From Granulosicoccus antarcticus IMCC3135 (lineage in GTDB: Bacteria; Pseudomonadota; Gammaproteobacteria; Granulosicoccales; Granulosicoccaceae): DNA of 64,000 nucleotides. The stretch is from contig NZ_CP018632.1 of the NCBI RefSeq assembly GCF_002215215.1, positions 62,501 through 126,500 on the forward strand, read 5' to 3'. The notes under the pieces are model-generated. The model made no database searches, was not told the origin of the DNA, and was given only the letters and a program-made list of their open reading frames with translations. Positions within the stretch are counted from its first letter, which is position 1; each line of letters opens with the position of its first letter. Shown here in pieces: positions 1-9,723 of this stretch. The translations under genes were made by a program, and so were the position numbers.

Positions 1-1340
<1,340 letters not shown>

Positions 1341-1501
1341 ATAACACCCAAGCAGTTGCTCGTTAATAGCGAAGCTGTTCTTGGACTGTTGTGTGCGACA
1401 TAAATAGCACGACAACGATTAAACCAAGTACAATCGACTCTCCAAATTTGTTGTTTAGCAGCTAATCCAGCAATGGATGGATGCTCGACGGCACACCAGT
1501 T

Positions 1502-1618
1502 CTCCCGGCGACCACAGCGTTTGGGTACCACCTGATCCCATCTCGAACTCAGAAGTGAAACCATTCCGCGCCAATGATAGTGTGGGGCTTCCCCATGTGA
1601 AAGTAGGTCATCGCCGGG
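1502..1618 (+). rRNA. rrf: 5S ribosomal RNA
   Basis: About 160 bp after the 23S end lies a 117-nt segment with the 5S core (ccgaactcagaagtgaaa-like at 1543-1560, then gtgtggggcttccccatgtgaaagtagg). The two ends, cccggcga and tcgccggg, pair as helix I. There is no tRNA gene between 23S and 5S or directly after 5S. Ends are estimated from helix I and may be off by 2-3 nt. Confidence 0.95.
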
Positions 1619-1635
1619 TTTTATTTACGTCCATC

Positions 1636-1665
1636 AAGGCCGTCTCTCAGGAGACGGCCTTTTTG
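1636..1665 (+). terminator. rrn operon terminator
   Basis: An 11-bp perfect stem (aaggccgtctc / gagacggcctt) with a tcag loop, followed by a T-run, 18 nt after 5S. This is a classic rho-independent terminator and closes the rRNA operon. Confidence 0.95.
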
Positions 1666-1712
1666 CATTCCGGATTTGAGAAACTTCCAGCGCTGACATC
1701 AGCGAGCAGCCG

Positions 1713-1751
1713 CTCTACACGTGTAGAGTCTGGATTGTCCGCTCTACACGT
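1713..1751. repeat. 16-bp palindrome plus a repeated half-site
   Basis: CTCTACACGTGTAGAG at 1713-1728 is a perfect 16-bp palindrome. Its left half recurs as CTCTACACG at 1742-1750, 29 bp downstream start to start. The arrangement looks like a dimeric operator with an extra half-site, placed just after the rRNA terminator and upstream of the lipoprotein gene. Function is inferred only from symmetry. Confidence 0.5.
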
Positions 1752-1982
1752 TGCTGGTAATACAATTACTGTCACTGATGATCGAAGAAATTGCTTCAGA
1801 CAAGTCGAAATGAAGCGATAGTACTTCGTGCGTAAAATATTTCGACTCCCTCCAGATTAAAAGAGCTGGTATTTCGACACCCATCTTTCAATACAACGAT
1901 ATTTCAACGAAATACTTCGGTGTTTCTGGTTTTTCCGCACTGATTTCTCGTATGAAGCATTTTGGAAGAACATATTTGCTTG
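1752..1982. promoter_or_regulatory. AT-rich leader with repeated TATTTCGAC motifs
   Basis: No gene is seen between the rRNA terminator and the lipoprotein gene. The stretch is AT-rich and carries copies of TATTTC(G/A)AC at 1838-1846, 1870-1878 and 1900-1908, spaced 32 and 30 bp. An inverted GTCGAAAT lies at 1804-1811. A spacing near three helical turns is compatible with cooperative protein binding. The promoter of the downstream gene must lie here, but no unambiguous -35/-10 pair was identified. Confidence 0.4.
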
Positions 1983-2876
1983 ATGATGAAATCAATGAGC
2001 TTTGGCCAACAATCCATCCTTTGTCATGCGACTACTCAGCTGAGGTGGGTTCTACTGCTTGGTCTTTTGCTGACAACGGGTTGTTCAGCATTTAAACCGG
2101 TAAATCTGCTCAATACCCTGATTCCATCCTCCGGATATACGCTCCAGAGCGGAGTTACTTATGGCGCGGATAAACGTCAGAAGCTGGATATCTACTCTCC
2201 TACAGAACCTGCGATTCGCTCACGCATCATCGTTTTTGTTTATGGTGGAGCATGGCGAGAAGGAAATCGAGGTGAATACACGTTTGTCGCACAGGCGCTG
2301 GCGGATGCTGGTCATACCGTCATTATCCCGGACTATCGACTGTACCCATCAGTGGTATTTCCAGACTTCATCACAGATGTTGCGGATGCCATTGTGGCGG
2401 CAAAGCTAACGCTGGGAAAACAATCAGGCAAACCGGTCAGCGAAGTGGTTCTGATGGGACATTCTTCAGGTGCGCATACCGCTGCCATGTTGGCTAGCGA
2501 TCCAGGCTGGCTGGAAGGCAGCGGTGTCACAGCAAGCGCTTTGATTGCTATTGCAGGTCCATATGATCTGCCATTGGACAATCCCGAGGTCAAACCCGTT
2601 TTTCGTAATGTGTCAGGACCTGACCAAGCAAGGCCAATCGCACTGGTAACCCCTGATCACCCGCCCACGCTACTTATTCATGGCGAACAGGACGAACGGG
2701 TGCTGCCTTTTCATACGCGCAACTATTCTGCTGCTCTGAAAGCGACAGGTGTAAGAGTGGATGTGCGTTGGCTTGAAGATACCGGGCATGTTGCCTCTAT
2801 TTCCGGCATAGCAACGCCTCTGGATTCTGACAGTCAAAACCGACAACGCATTACTGAGTTTCTTGACAGTCTTTGA
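1983..2876 (+). CDS. Alpha/beta hydrolase lipoprotein (carboxylesterase-like)
   Basis: A predicted outer-membrane or periplasmic esterase of the alpha/beta-hydrolase fold, BD-FAE/carboxylesterase type. The N-terminus has a hydrophobic stretch ending in a lipobox (LLTTGC), so the mature protein should be lipid-anchored. An oxyanion-hole motif YGGAW, the nucleophile elbow GHSSGAH, an acid region HGEQDERV and the late histidine in DTGHVAS give a full catalytic triad. The ATG at 1983 is preferred because it leaves a normal signal peptide; a TTG at 1962 in frame is the longer alternative. It stands alone downstream of the rRNA operon. Substrate is unknown. Confidence 0.8.
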   Translation: MMKSMSFGQQSILCHATTQLRWVLLLGLLLTTGCSAFKPVNLLNTLIPSSGYTLQSGVTYGADKRQKLDIYSPTEPAIRSRIIVFVYGGAWREGNRGEYTFVAQALADAGHTVIIPDYRLYPSVVFPDFITDVADAIVAAKLTLGKQSGKPVSEVVLMGHSSGAHTAAMLASDPGWLEGSGVTASALIAIAGPYDLPLDNPEVKPVFRNVSGPDQARPIALVTPDHPPTLLIHGEQDERVLPFHTRNYSAALKATGVRVDVRWLEDTGHVASISGIATPLDSDSQNRQRITEFLDSL

Positions 2877-2956
2877 ATGCAAACCAGCAAGAAATCAGGT
2901 GTGATTTGCCAGGTGTTGTGACTCCCAACTGGCAAAAAAATATGTAAAACTGGGTG

Positions 2957-4210
2957 ATGATTAAACTCATCCATACCGCCGACGTCCACCTGGACTCCCC
3001 CCTGCAAACGCTAGCCTTGCGTGATCCGGATCTTCGCGAGAAGGTCCAGTGTGCCTCGCGCGATGCCTTCACGCGAATTGTCGAGCAGGCTATTGAACAG
3101 CGAGTAACCGCTGTATTGATTGCGGGAGATCTGTTCGATGGCGCTGCACGTAGCGCCAAGACCGCAGCTTTTCTACTCGCAGAGCTTGATAGGTTGAAGC
3201 AGGCGAACATTCGTGTGTTCTATATCAAGGGTAACCACGATGCCGAGAACCCTCTTACCGGAGAGACCAGTCTGCCAGACAATGTATATGTGTTTGATGG
3301 GGAGGGCGACAAGGTTCAGCTAGAGGGGTGTGATGTCTGGATACACGGTGTCAGCTTCAGTGAAAGAAAGGCTGAGAAAAGTTTGCTTGGAAAATTTTCC
3401 ACACCTGTTGCCGATGCCATCAATATCGGGATGTTGCATACCTCGCTGAATGGTTCGGCCTCGCATGATGTGTATGCACCGTGCACCGTACAAGAACTGA
3501 TCGACACTGGATTTGACTACTGGGCACTGGGTCATATTCATAAACGACAGGTGCACGGCGAAGCTCCGTGGATCGTGATGCCAGGTATTCCTCAGGGACG
3601 GGATATCGGAGAACCTGGTCCCCAGTCGGCCACGTTGATCACTATCGATGATGGGACTGTTACGACCAGCGAATTTCCTACATCAAGTATCGAATTCACC
3701 ACTTTGCTGCTCGATGTTAGTGAGGTAATGGATGCAACTGCCTTGCAGAGCCTTGCAAAGGAAGCATTGCAGCAGCTCGTCGTGTCCTTGAAATCAGATG
3801 ACGGTATCGTCCGGGTTCGATTGCAGGGACAGAGTGCGCTGCGTTGGCAATGGCTGCGCGATCAAGAGCAATGGTTAGAGTCCTTCAAACTGCTGTGCCG
3901 AGAAACCGATCGGTTGTGGATGGAGAAACTGATTTTCGAAATTGATGACATGCCAAAATCTGTGGCTGACAAGTCTGCGCTGGGCGAGCTTTCATCTCTG
4001 ATGTCGACAATTCGGGGAGAACAGGCTTTCAACGAAGAGGCTGTCGCATTGATCAATGAGGTGTTATCTGCATTACCTGCCAGTGAGCGTGCCAAGTTAT
4101 TGCCTAACGAGCATTCTCAGCAAGAGCTGGCTGAGAGTCTGAGTGGGCAGGGTGAGGAGCAACTGTTGGCAATCATGAAAGGTGTTGGTGATAAAGGTAT
4201 TAGCGCATGA
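2957..4210 (+). CDS. DNA repair exonuclease, YhaO/SbcD-like metallophosphoesterase
   Basis: A 417-residue calcineurin-type phosphoesterase related to SbcD/Mre11 and to YhaO of Bacillus. Metal-binding motifs are seen in order: DVH at 9-11, GDLFD at 57-61, GNHD at 92-95, and GHIH further on. The C-terminal half is the capping and partner-binding region. The stop codon overlaps the start of the next gene by 4 bp (ATGA), so the two are translationally coupled, as expected for an SbcCD/YhaON-like nuclease-ATPase complex acting on DNA ends. An in-frame GTG lies directly before the chosen ATG. Confidence 0.88.
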   Translation: MIKLIHTADVHLDSPLQTLALRDPDLREKVQCASRDAFTRIVEQAIEQRVTAVLIAGDLFDGAARSAKTAAFLLAELDRLKQANIRVFYIKGNHDAENPLTGETSLPDNVYVFDGEGDKVQLEGCDVWIHGVSFSERKAEKSLLGKFSTPVADAINIGMLHTSLNGSASHDVYAPCTVQELIDTGFDYWALGHIHKRQVHGEAPWIVMPGIPQGRDIGEPGPQSATLITIDDGTVTTSEFPTSSIEFTTLLLDVSEVMDATALQSLAKEALQQLVVSLKSDDGIVRVRLQGQSALRWQWLRDQEQWLESFKLLCRETDRLWMEKLIFEIDDMPKSVADKSALGELSSLMSTIRGEQAFNEEAVALINEVLSALPASERAKLLPNEHSQQELAESLSGQGEEQLLAIMKGVGDKGISA

Positions 4211-7200
4211 TTCGCATAGAACAGTTGGATTTGGCCTTTTTCGGGCATTTCACCAATAAGCAATTTGACTTTGGCAAGGGTGACCCTGCGAAGCCGGATT
4301 TTCATATTGTTTATGGTGTCAATGAGGCAGGCAAGACGACCTTCATGGAAGCCTATTTACGCTTGTTATATGGGTTTTTGCCTCGCAATGAGCCCTATGC
4401 GTTTCGTCACGGGCGCTCCAACCTGCAGGTGTCGGGCTTGTTGCAGCTTGACGGTGAATTGCGCAAATTCCAGCGAAAAGCGACCACCAGAAACAACCTG
4501 GTGGATGAGCAAGGTAATGTTCTGCCCGAAGCCTCATTGCAGGCCCATCTTGGGGGCCTGGCGATGGAAGATTATCGCAAATTACTTTGCATTGATGATG
4601 ACAGTATCGAGAAGGGTGGTGAAGAAATAGTCAACAGTCGTGGTGATATAGGCACCTTGCTGTTCTCGGCTGCAGCGGGTATCAGCGACTTGTGGCAAGT
4701 GCTGGAATCGGTGCGTACGAAAGCTGAAGGTATACACAAAGTCCGTTCAACAAGGACACGACTTGGCATATTGAAGAAAGAATATAACGAAGTTGTCAAG
4801 CAGATAAAGGCGGTTGATATACCTGCCGGCAAGCTGGGTCAGTTAACAAAAGCCTTGAAAAAGGCTGAAACCGTGGAAGCTAGAACGCAGGACGAGCAAC
4901 GCTCATTGATGACCGAAGTACGCAAGATTGAACGGGTCTTGATAGCCTTGCCTATGTTGGAGAGGCTCGATATGTCCGAAGAGGCTGCGGGAACTCTGAG
5001 CAATTATCCAAAACATCTGGATATCACAACCATGCAGGTTGTCGAGCTGAACAATGAACAGCATCAGGCTAATACCGAGATAGAACGTTTGAAGCTGCGC
5101 CAGCAAAAGCTTGCAGAGGAGCTTGAACAACTACCGCAAGAGCCTGCATATGCAGGATTGGAAACTGTCATTGAAGGCTTGAGCGAATTGCACAGCCGTT
5201 ACCGGCATGCTGAGCTGGAGCTGGACAACAAGCAAGAAGACTTGTCATCAATTACGGCACGGATGACATCCCTGGTCCGAGAACGGTTGCACCATGAGTG
5301 TGAGCCGGATGAGCTGGTGGTCGATACCGCCGTCATCAAGTCGTTGAGTGAGTCTCTGGTGCAGCGTGATGAGACGAACAAGCGCATCAGCGTCGAAGAG
5401 GCTGGCATCAAGCAATTGGATGTCAGTGTCAAAAGCGAAGAGTCAAAGCTTCAGGATCTTGAAGCAATAAGACCTGAAGGTGAAGGGCTTGGAGATATCC
5501 TGGAACAATACAATGCGCAGGCATTGCTGGCCGAGTACAAGGCGGCTACTCAGGGGCTGCGAGAGTCTGAGCAAAAGGTGGATGAAGCACTGGATGTGCT
5601 GTCTATCAAAGGCCAGCGATTCACGCAACTGCCCGCATGTTCGTTGATGGTCGAGGAAGCAGAGGCACAGCTTGAACGCTGGCAGACGCTTAACGCCACA
5701 CTTAAAACTGCCAGAGAGCGCCAGAAGATTGAGCAGCAAGAGCTGAATACGCTGACACTGGAAAGTACTCAGCTTGAATCCTTTGATGGACTGGCAAGTG
5801 ATCAGGATACCCAGGCCCTGAAAGAGGTGCGCGAGAATGCCTGGCTACAACACAAGGAATCACTGACGCTGGAAACTGCAGAGGCGTTCGAACCTGCATT
5901 GCGCGATGTTGATAAAGCAATGGAGGGGCGGCTGGCTCATGCTAGTGATCTGGCTCGACTGCGCGATGTGCATCGTCAGATTCCGCGTATACAAGAGCAG
6001 CTCAATAGCCTGGCAGAGTCAATTGCTGCAGAGGAGCAAGAATTGCAGACTATTGAACAGAGTCTGACCGGTGTCATGCAGCAGGCGGGAATCGAGGCCA
6101 GCCTGCCGCCCAAGGCCGTACTCAATTGGGTACGCAGTTATCATGAAGCAGAATCATGGGTTAATGCTGCCCAGAGACTGCGCAAGACAAATCAGCCTGT
6201 ACTGGATAAGGCGCAGAAGCTAAAAGAAGCCTTGTCTGTTTACATCAAGCGTGAACAGGCAACATTGGAAGAGTTGTTGCCGGCTGCAGCTACCATGCTG
6301 GAAGTGTACAAACGTCACGATCTGTCCCTACAGACATCCCAGAAGGCATTGGCGGAGCTGCACAGCAAGAAGGCAATTGATCTGGCTCAGCTAGAAGCAA
6401 CTCAAGCTACGTATACAAAAGCTTGCGATGACTGGGTGTCGCTGGTGAGTGCCAGTTTTACTGTCGCTCTGGAGGCTGACAAACTGGCATTTTCTCTGGA
6501 GGCGCTAAGCGAGTTGCGTGAAAGTAATGTAGAGCGTGAATCCTTGCAAAAGCAGTGCAAGCAAATGCAACGAGATAAAGAGCTGTTTACCGAAAAGCTT
6601 GAGCAGATTATTCGTGACAACAAACTTGAACAAGGTGCTACACCAGACAGTAACCTGAACAAGCTGCAAGAGCTGGCCGCTCAGGCAAAGAAGCAAGTTG
6701 ACGAAAAAAACCAGCTTCAGAAAAAACTGGACAAGACATTTACTGATGCCATTGACGCAGAAAAACGACTCGAGGCTGTGACCTCGAAGAGTCAGGTTCT
6801 TGCATCCATGTTTGACCCGGGCATACCGACCAGTGATTTGAACGAACTGGCCGAAGCTGTGCAGAAGACGCAAGAAGCGCAACTACTGCGTAAAAAATTC
6901 GACGAAGATCTGGATACTTTGAGGCAGACACTGGGAGTTTCATCGGAAGAGAAAGCTCGTGCGATGCTGGCTGAGCTGGATATCCCATTGGTCCAGGAAC
7001 AGCATGTAGCAAAAGAGAGCGAGTTGGCATTAGCGAGTGAACGCAGCAAGGACGCTACTGAAAAACGTACGCGATGTGAGGAGCAGCTTTCAGCCTTGAC
7101 CGGTGATGGAGAAGTTGCTCACCTGGTGGAGCGACGAACAACGCTGGAATTGCAGATGACTGAGGCGAGTCTGGATTATCTGCAACTGAGTCTGGGTCAT

Positions 7201-7647
7201 CGACTTGCAGAGCAGGCTATCAACCGCTATCGGGATAAACACCGCAGTGGAATGATGCAAGCGACGGAGACGGCCTTTGCCGAGTTGACTGATGGTAAAT
7301 ACAGTACGTTGCAAACACAAAACAATGGCAAGGAAGAAACCTTGTTGGCACTTGATAAGGATGGCACCGCCAAGCGTGCGGATGAAATGTCAAAAGGGAC
7401 TCGTTTCCAGTTATATCTGGCGCTACGTGCCGCAGCCTATGATCAATTGGCCGAGCAGGGTACTTGTCTGCCCTTTGTTTGTGATGATATTTTTGAAACC
7501 TTTGATGAGGACCGTACTCGAGCGGCTTGTCGTGTCATGGAGCGCATCGGCCAACGCGGGCAGGCCATTTATCTGACTCATCATCGACACGTGGTTGAGT
7601 TGGCTCAGGAAGTTTGCGGGGATCGGGTGCAAGTGCACGAGTTGTAA
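4207..7647 (+). CDS. YhaN/SbcC-like AAA coiled-coil ATPase
   Basis: A 1,146-residue SMC/Rad50-like ATPase. Walker A GVNEAGKTT lies at residues 37-45. The middle of roughly 800 residues is rich in E, Q, L and K in heptad-like patterns (coiled coils). The C-terminus carries a signature-like MSKGTRFQL and a Walker B with LPFVCDDIFETFDEDR. It is coupled to the upstream nuclease gene by a 4-bp overlap and should form the ATPase half of a DNA-end processing complex. Length and the AAA_27-type N-terminus fit YhaN better than classical SbcC. Confidence 0.88.
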   Translation: MIRIEQLDLAFFGHFTNKQFDFGKGDPAKPDFHIVYGVNEAGKTTFMEAYLRLLYGFLPRNEPYAFRHGRSNLQVSGLLQLDGELRKFQRKATTRNNLVDEQGNVLPEASLQAHLGGLAMEDYRKLLCIDDDSIEKGGEEIVNSRGDIGTLLFSAAAGISDLWQVLESVRTKAEGIHKVRSTRTRLGILKKEYNEVVKQIKAVDIPAGKLGQLTKALKKAETVEARTQDEQRSLMTEVRKIERVLIALPMLERLDMSEEAAGTLSNYPKHLDITTMQVVELNNEQHQANTEIERLKLRQQKLAEELEQLPQEPAYAGLETVIEGLSELHSRYRHAELELDNKQEDLSSITARMTSLVRERLHHECEPDELVVDTAVIKSLSESLVQRDETNKRISVEEAGIKQLDVSVKSEESKLQDLEAIRPEGEGLGDILEQYNAQALLAEYKAATQGLRESEQKVDEALDVLSIKGQRFTQLPACSLMVEEAEAQLERWQTLNATLKTARERQKIEQQELNTLTLESTQLESFDGLASDQDTQALKEVRENAWLQHKESLTLETAEAFEPALRDVDKAMEGRLAHASDLARLRDVHRQIPRIQEQLNSLAESIAAEEQELQTIEQSLTGVMQQAGIEASLPPKAVLNWVRSYHEAESWVNAAQRLRKTNQPVLDKAQKLKEALSVYIKREQATLEELLPAAATMLEVYKRHDLSLQTSQKALAELHSKKAIDLAQLEATQATYTKACDDWVSLVSASFTVALEADKLAFSLEALSELRESNVERESLQKQCKQMQRDKELFTEKLEQIIRDNKLEQGATPDSNLNKLQELAAQAKKQVDEKNQLQKKLDKTFTDAIDAEKRLEAVTSKSQVLASMFDPGIPTSDLNELAEAVQKTQEAQLLRKKFDEDLDTLRQTLGVSSEEKARAMLAELDIPLVQEQHVAKESELALASERSKDATEKRTRCEEQLSALTGDGEVAHLVERRTTLELQMTEASLDYLQLSLGHRLAEQAINRYRDKHRSGMMQATETAFAELTDGKYSTLQTQNNGKEETLLALDKDGTAKRADEMSKGTRFQLYLALRAAAYDQLAEQGTCLPFVCDDIFETFDEDRTRAACRVMERIGQRGQAIYLTHHRHVVELAQEVCGDRVQVHEL

Positions 7648-7742
7648 AAACAACGCTCAGATTCGAAGAGTAAGGCTGTGAGCTGAAAGTTGCTTTGCCT
7701 TGCTTTGAATGAAGATATTTTCCAAGCTAGCCCAGAGCGGCT

Positions 7743-7785
7743 TAAGGGCGTGAAATAATTCCAGAGAATTGTTTCACGCCCCTTT
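7743..7785. terminator. Bidirectional terminator between convergent genes
   Basis: A long hairpin (AAGGGCGTGAAA...TTTCACGCCCCTT with an extra inner AATT/AATT pair) lies between the 3' ends of the ATPase gene and the leftward MFS gene. A T-run follows on the plus strand and an A-rich start serves the minus strand. Confidence 0.8.
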
Positions 7786-7805
7786 TGCTTGGATGCTGGT
7801 GAGTT

Positions 7806-9005
7806 TCAACGGGTTTGTCCAGCCACTGTTCCTGGTGGTGCATCCTTGGATGTCAGGTAGATCAGTAATGCAATAGTGAGCAGCACCGCATAACTACCAA
7901 ACAGCACCTGGTAGGTCAGTGATGAGCTGCTGTCCGGCTGTGCTGCCACCAGGCTGCCGGTCACGAACTGCATCAGGCCGGCACCAAAAATTGAGCAGAA
8001 GTTGATCAGAGTGACGCCTCGACCAACCAGATGTGGTGGCAGAAACGAGCGGCCATGAGCCATGACGACACCATAACTGGTGCCGCACAAACCAATAATG
8101 ATGAACAGGATGGTGGCCGTGGTAATGCCCGGTACTGGCTGAAAAACGAACATCAGCAAGGCCAGCAGTACGAAGAAATTGCCGAAGAAAACGACCCATT
8201 TGCGTGTGTTGAACACCTTGTCCAATGGACCATAGGCGAGACTGCCGGCGACCATTGCCATTGCCATCCACAAGGTAACCTTGCCGATAAGCAGACTATC
8301 TGCAGTGTACAGATCTGTCAGGTATGGCCCAGCCCACAGACCACGAATGCCTGCAACGGGGGCATAGCAGAGTAAGGTCATGATCATGATCGCCCATAAC
8401 ACCGGTGACTTCATCAGCGTGATATAGCCTGACAGGCCGGCGCCACTGGGTGCATCTACCTTAGGGTCGCGGACCAGTATGAGTATGGCGGCTGCTACTA
8501 ATAGCGACAATCCGCCAAGACCTGCCATGACCACTCGCCAACCATAGGCCTCTGCCGCGGCAGCCAGAGGGCTGGTGCCGACGACATTACCCAGATTGCC
8601 GAAAGCAACTAATGAGGAGGTCATGACCGCAAACTGTCGTGCATCAAATCGTTGTGCGAAGATGAACAGGGAGGCCATGAGAACGGGGGAGCAACCTGCT
8701 CCGATCAAGGCCATGGCAATAACGACAGCGGTGGGCGACTGAGCGGTTGCGAAAACAAAGGCTCCGCCTGCGGCTGCCACGCCAAAGATTAGCGCTGCGG
8801 TGCGCCGTGGGCCAAAGCGGTCAAGACCGACACCGACTGCGAATTGCATGATGGCGAAACTGATGAACCAGACACCCGAAGCGAGTGAAAGATCTGCCTT
8901 GTCTGCTCCCAGCTCGATTGTCAGCTGTGGCGTGAGTACCGCCAGGAACGAGCGATAGAACTGTGAGAGCACATAGGCGACTGCCAGAGCGATAAGTCCG
9001 GACAT
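7806..9005 (-). CDS. MFS transporter
   Basis: A 399-residue protein with about 12 hydrophobic segments and the MFS loop 2-3 signature in modified form (GLDRFGPRRT near residues 60-69). It resembles nitrate/sugar-phosphate-like or CynX-type MFS carriers, but the substrate cannot be read from sequence. The gene is monocistronic, convergent with the YhaN-like gene and divergent from the AOR operon, so a shared regulatory region with the AOR genes is possible. Confidence 0.85.
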   Translation of the reverse strand: MSGLIALAVAYVLSQFYRSFLAVLTPQLTIELGADKADLSLASGVWFISFAIMQFAVGVGLDRFGPRRTAALIFGVAAAGGAFVFATAQSPTAVVIAMALIGAGCSPVLMASLFIFAQRFDARQFAVMTSSLVAFGNLGNVVGTSPLAAAAEAYGWRVVMAGLGGLSLLVAAAILILVRDPKVDAPSGAGLSGYITLMKSPVLWAIMIMTLLCYAPVAGIRGLWAGPYLTDLYTADSLLIGKVTLWMAMAMVAGSLAYGPLDKVFNTRKWVVFFGNFFVLLALLMFVFQPVPGITTATILFIIIGLCGTSYGVVMAHGRSFLPPHLVGRGVTLINFCSIFGAGLMQFVTGSLVAAQPDSSSSLTYQVLFGSYAVLLTIALLIYLTSKDAPPGTVAGQTR

Positions 9006-9087
9006 TGAATCACGCTGTTTTCAGGAAGCTGGACGGGGCCGTAGTGTATGACACTAAGGGATAAGGGGTAAGTAGTGATTTTGTGTC

Positions 9088-9123
9088 GTAATTTACGGAT
9101 TGTTTGTATTTTAAGTAAATTAC
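9088..9123. promoter_or_regulatory. Paired 9-bp palindromes upstream of the AOR operon
   Basis: GTAATTTAC at 9088-9096 and GTAAATTAC at 9115-9123 are each near-palindromic and are reverse complements of one another, 27 bp apart. They sit in the divergent region between the MFS gene and the ferredoxin gene. They look like binding sites for a dimeric regulator of the AOR operon; the regulator is not identifiable. A strong Shine-Dalgarno (aaggag) precedes the ferredoxin start. Confidence 0.45.
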
Positions 9124-9238
9124 ATACATCTCGTTGGTACCCTTAGGCCATGTAAGGACTTTATGCACTCAGCCATTATTAGCTGACGAGTCTGTGCTGA
9201 TGGCACAAACCTTCATACATCTTAAGGAGTAGAGACGA

Positions 9239-9712
9239 ATGCAGAAATCCCTGCACATTGATCCGGGCAAGTGTACCGGATGCCTGCAATGCGAGGCAGC
9301 GTGCTCGTTAGTCAACGAGGGGGAGATCAATCCCTCCAAATCGCGTATCAAAGTCTTCACTTTTCATGATGAAGGACGCTTCGTTCCGTATACCTGTACA
9401 CAGTGTGATGAAGCCTGGTGTATGCAAGCCTGCCCCGTGGATGCCATCGTACTGAATCCGGTTAACGGATCCAAGGATGTACTGACCGATATCTGTGTTG
9501 GCTGTAAGGTCTGCACGATTGCCTGTCCGTTCGGCACCATCAACTACAACACATCGACTGGCAAGGTCGTGAAATGCGATCTGTGCGGTGGCGATCCTGA
9601 ATGCGTCGCAGCCTGCCCCACACAAGCCATTACCTATGTGGACGCCAATGCAACAGGGCTCGACAAGATGCGTGCCTGGGCTGCAAAGACTGATACGTCA
9701 ACAGGCGCCTGA
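9239..9712 (+). CDS. Four-cluster [4Fe-4S] ferredoxin subunit of AOR
   Basis: A 157-residue polyferredoxin of the HycB/DmsB type. Cysteine clusters are CTGCLQCEAAC (Cys 12, 15, 18, 22), CTQCDEAWCMQACP, CVGCKVCTIACP and CDLCGGDPECVAACP, enough for four [4Fe-4S] clusters. It lies 11 bp before the AOR catalytic gene and should pass electrons from the tungsten/molybdenum site to the FAD subunit encoded downstream, like the small subunit of the three-subunit AOR of Aromatoleum. Preceded by a strong aaggag ribosome site. Confidence 0.9.
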   Translation: MQKSLHIDPGKCTGCLQCEAACSLVNEGEINPSKSRIKVFTFHDEGRFVPYTCTQCDEAWCMQACPVDAIVLNPVNGSKDVLTDICVGCKVCTIACPFGTINYNTSTGKVVKCDLCGGDPECVAACPTQAITYVDANATGLDKMRAWAAKTDTSTGA

Positions 9713-9723
9713 GGAGAGATGAG

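Noticed and set aside
1477-1821. 114-residue plus-strand ORF over the 5S gene and terminator
   Set aside because: It overlaps the 5S rRNA and the terminator hairpin and has no recognisable domain.
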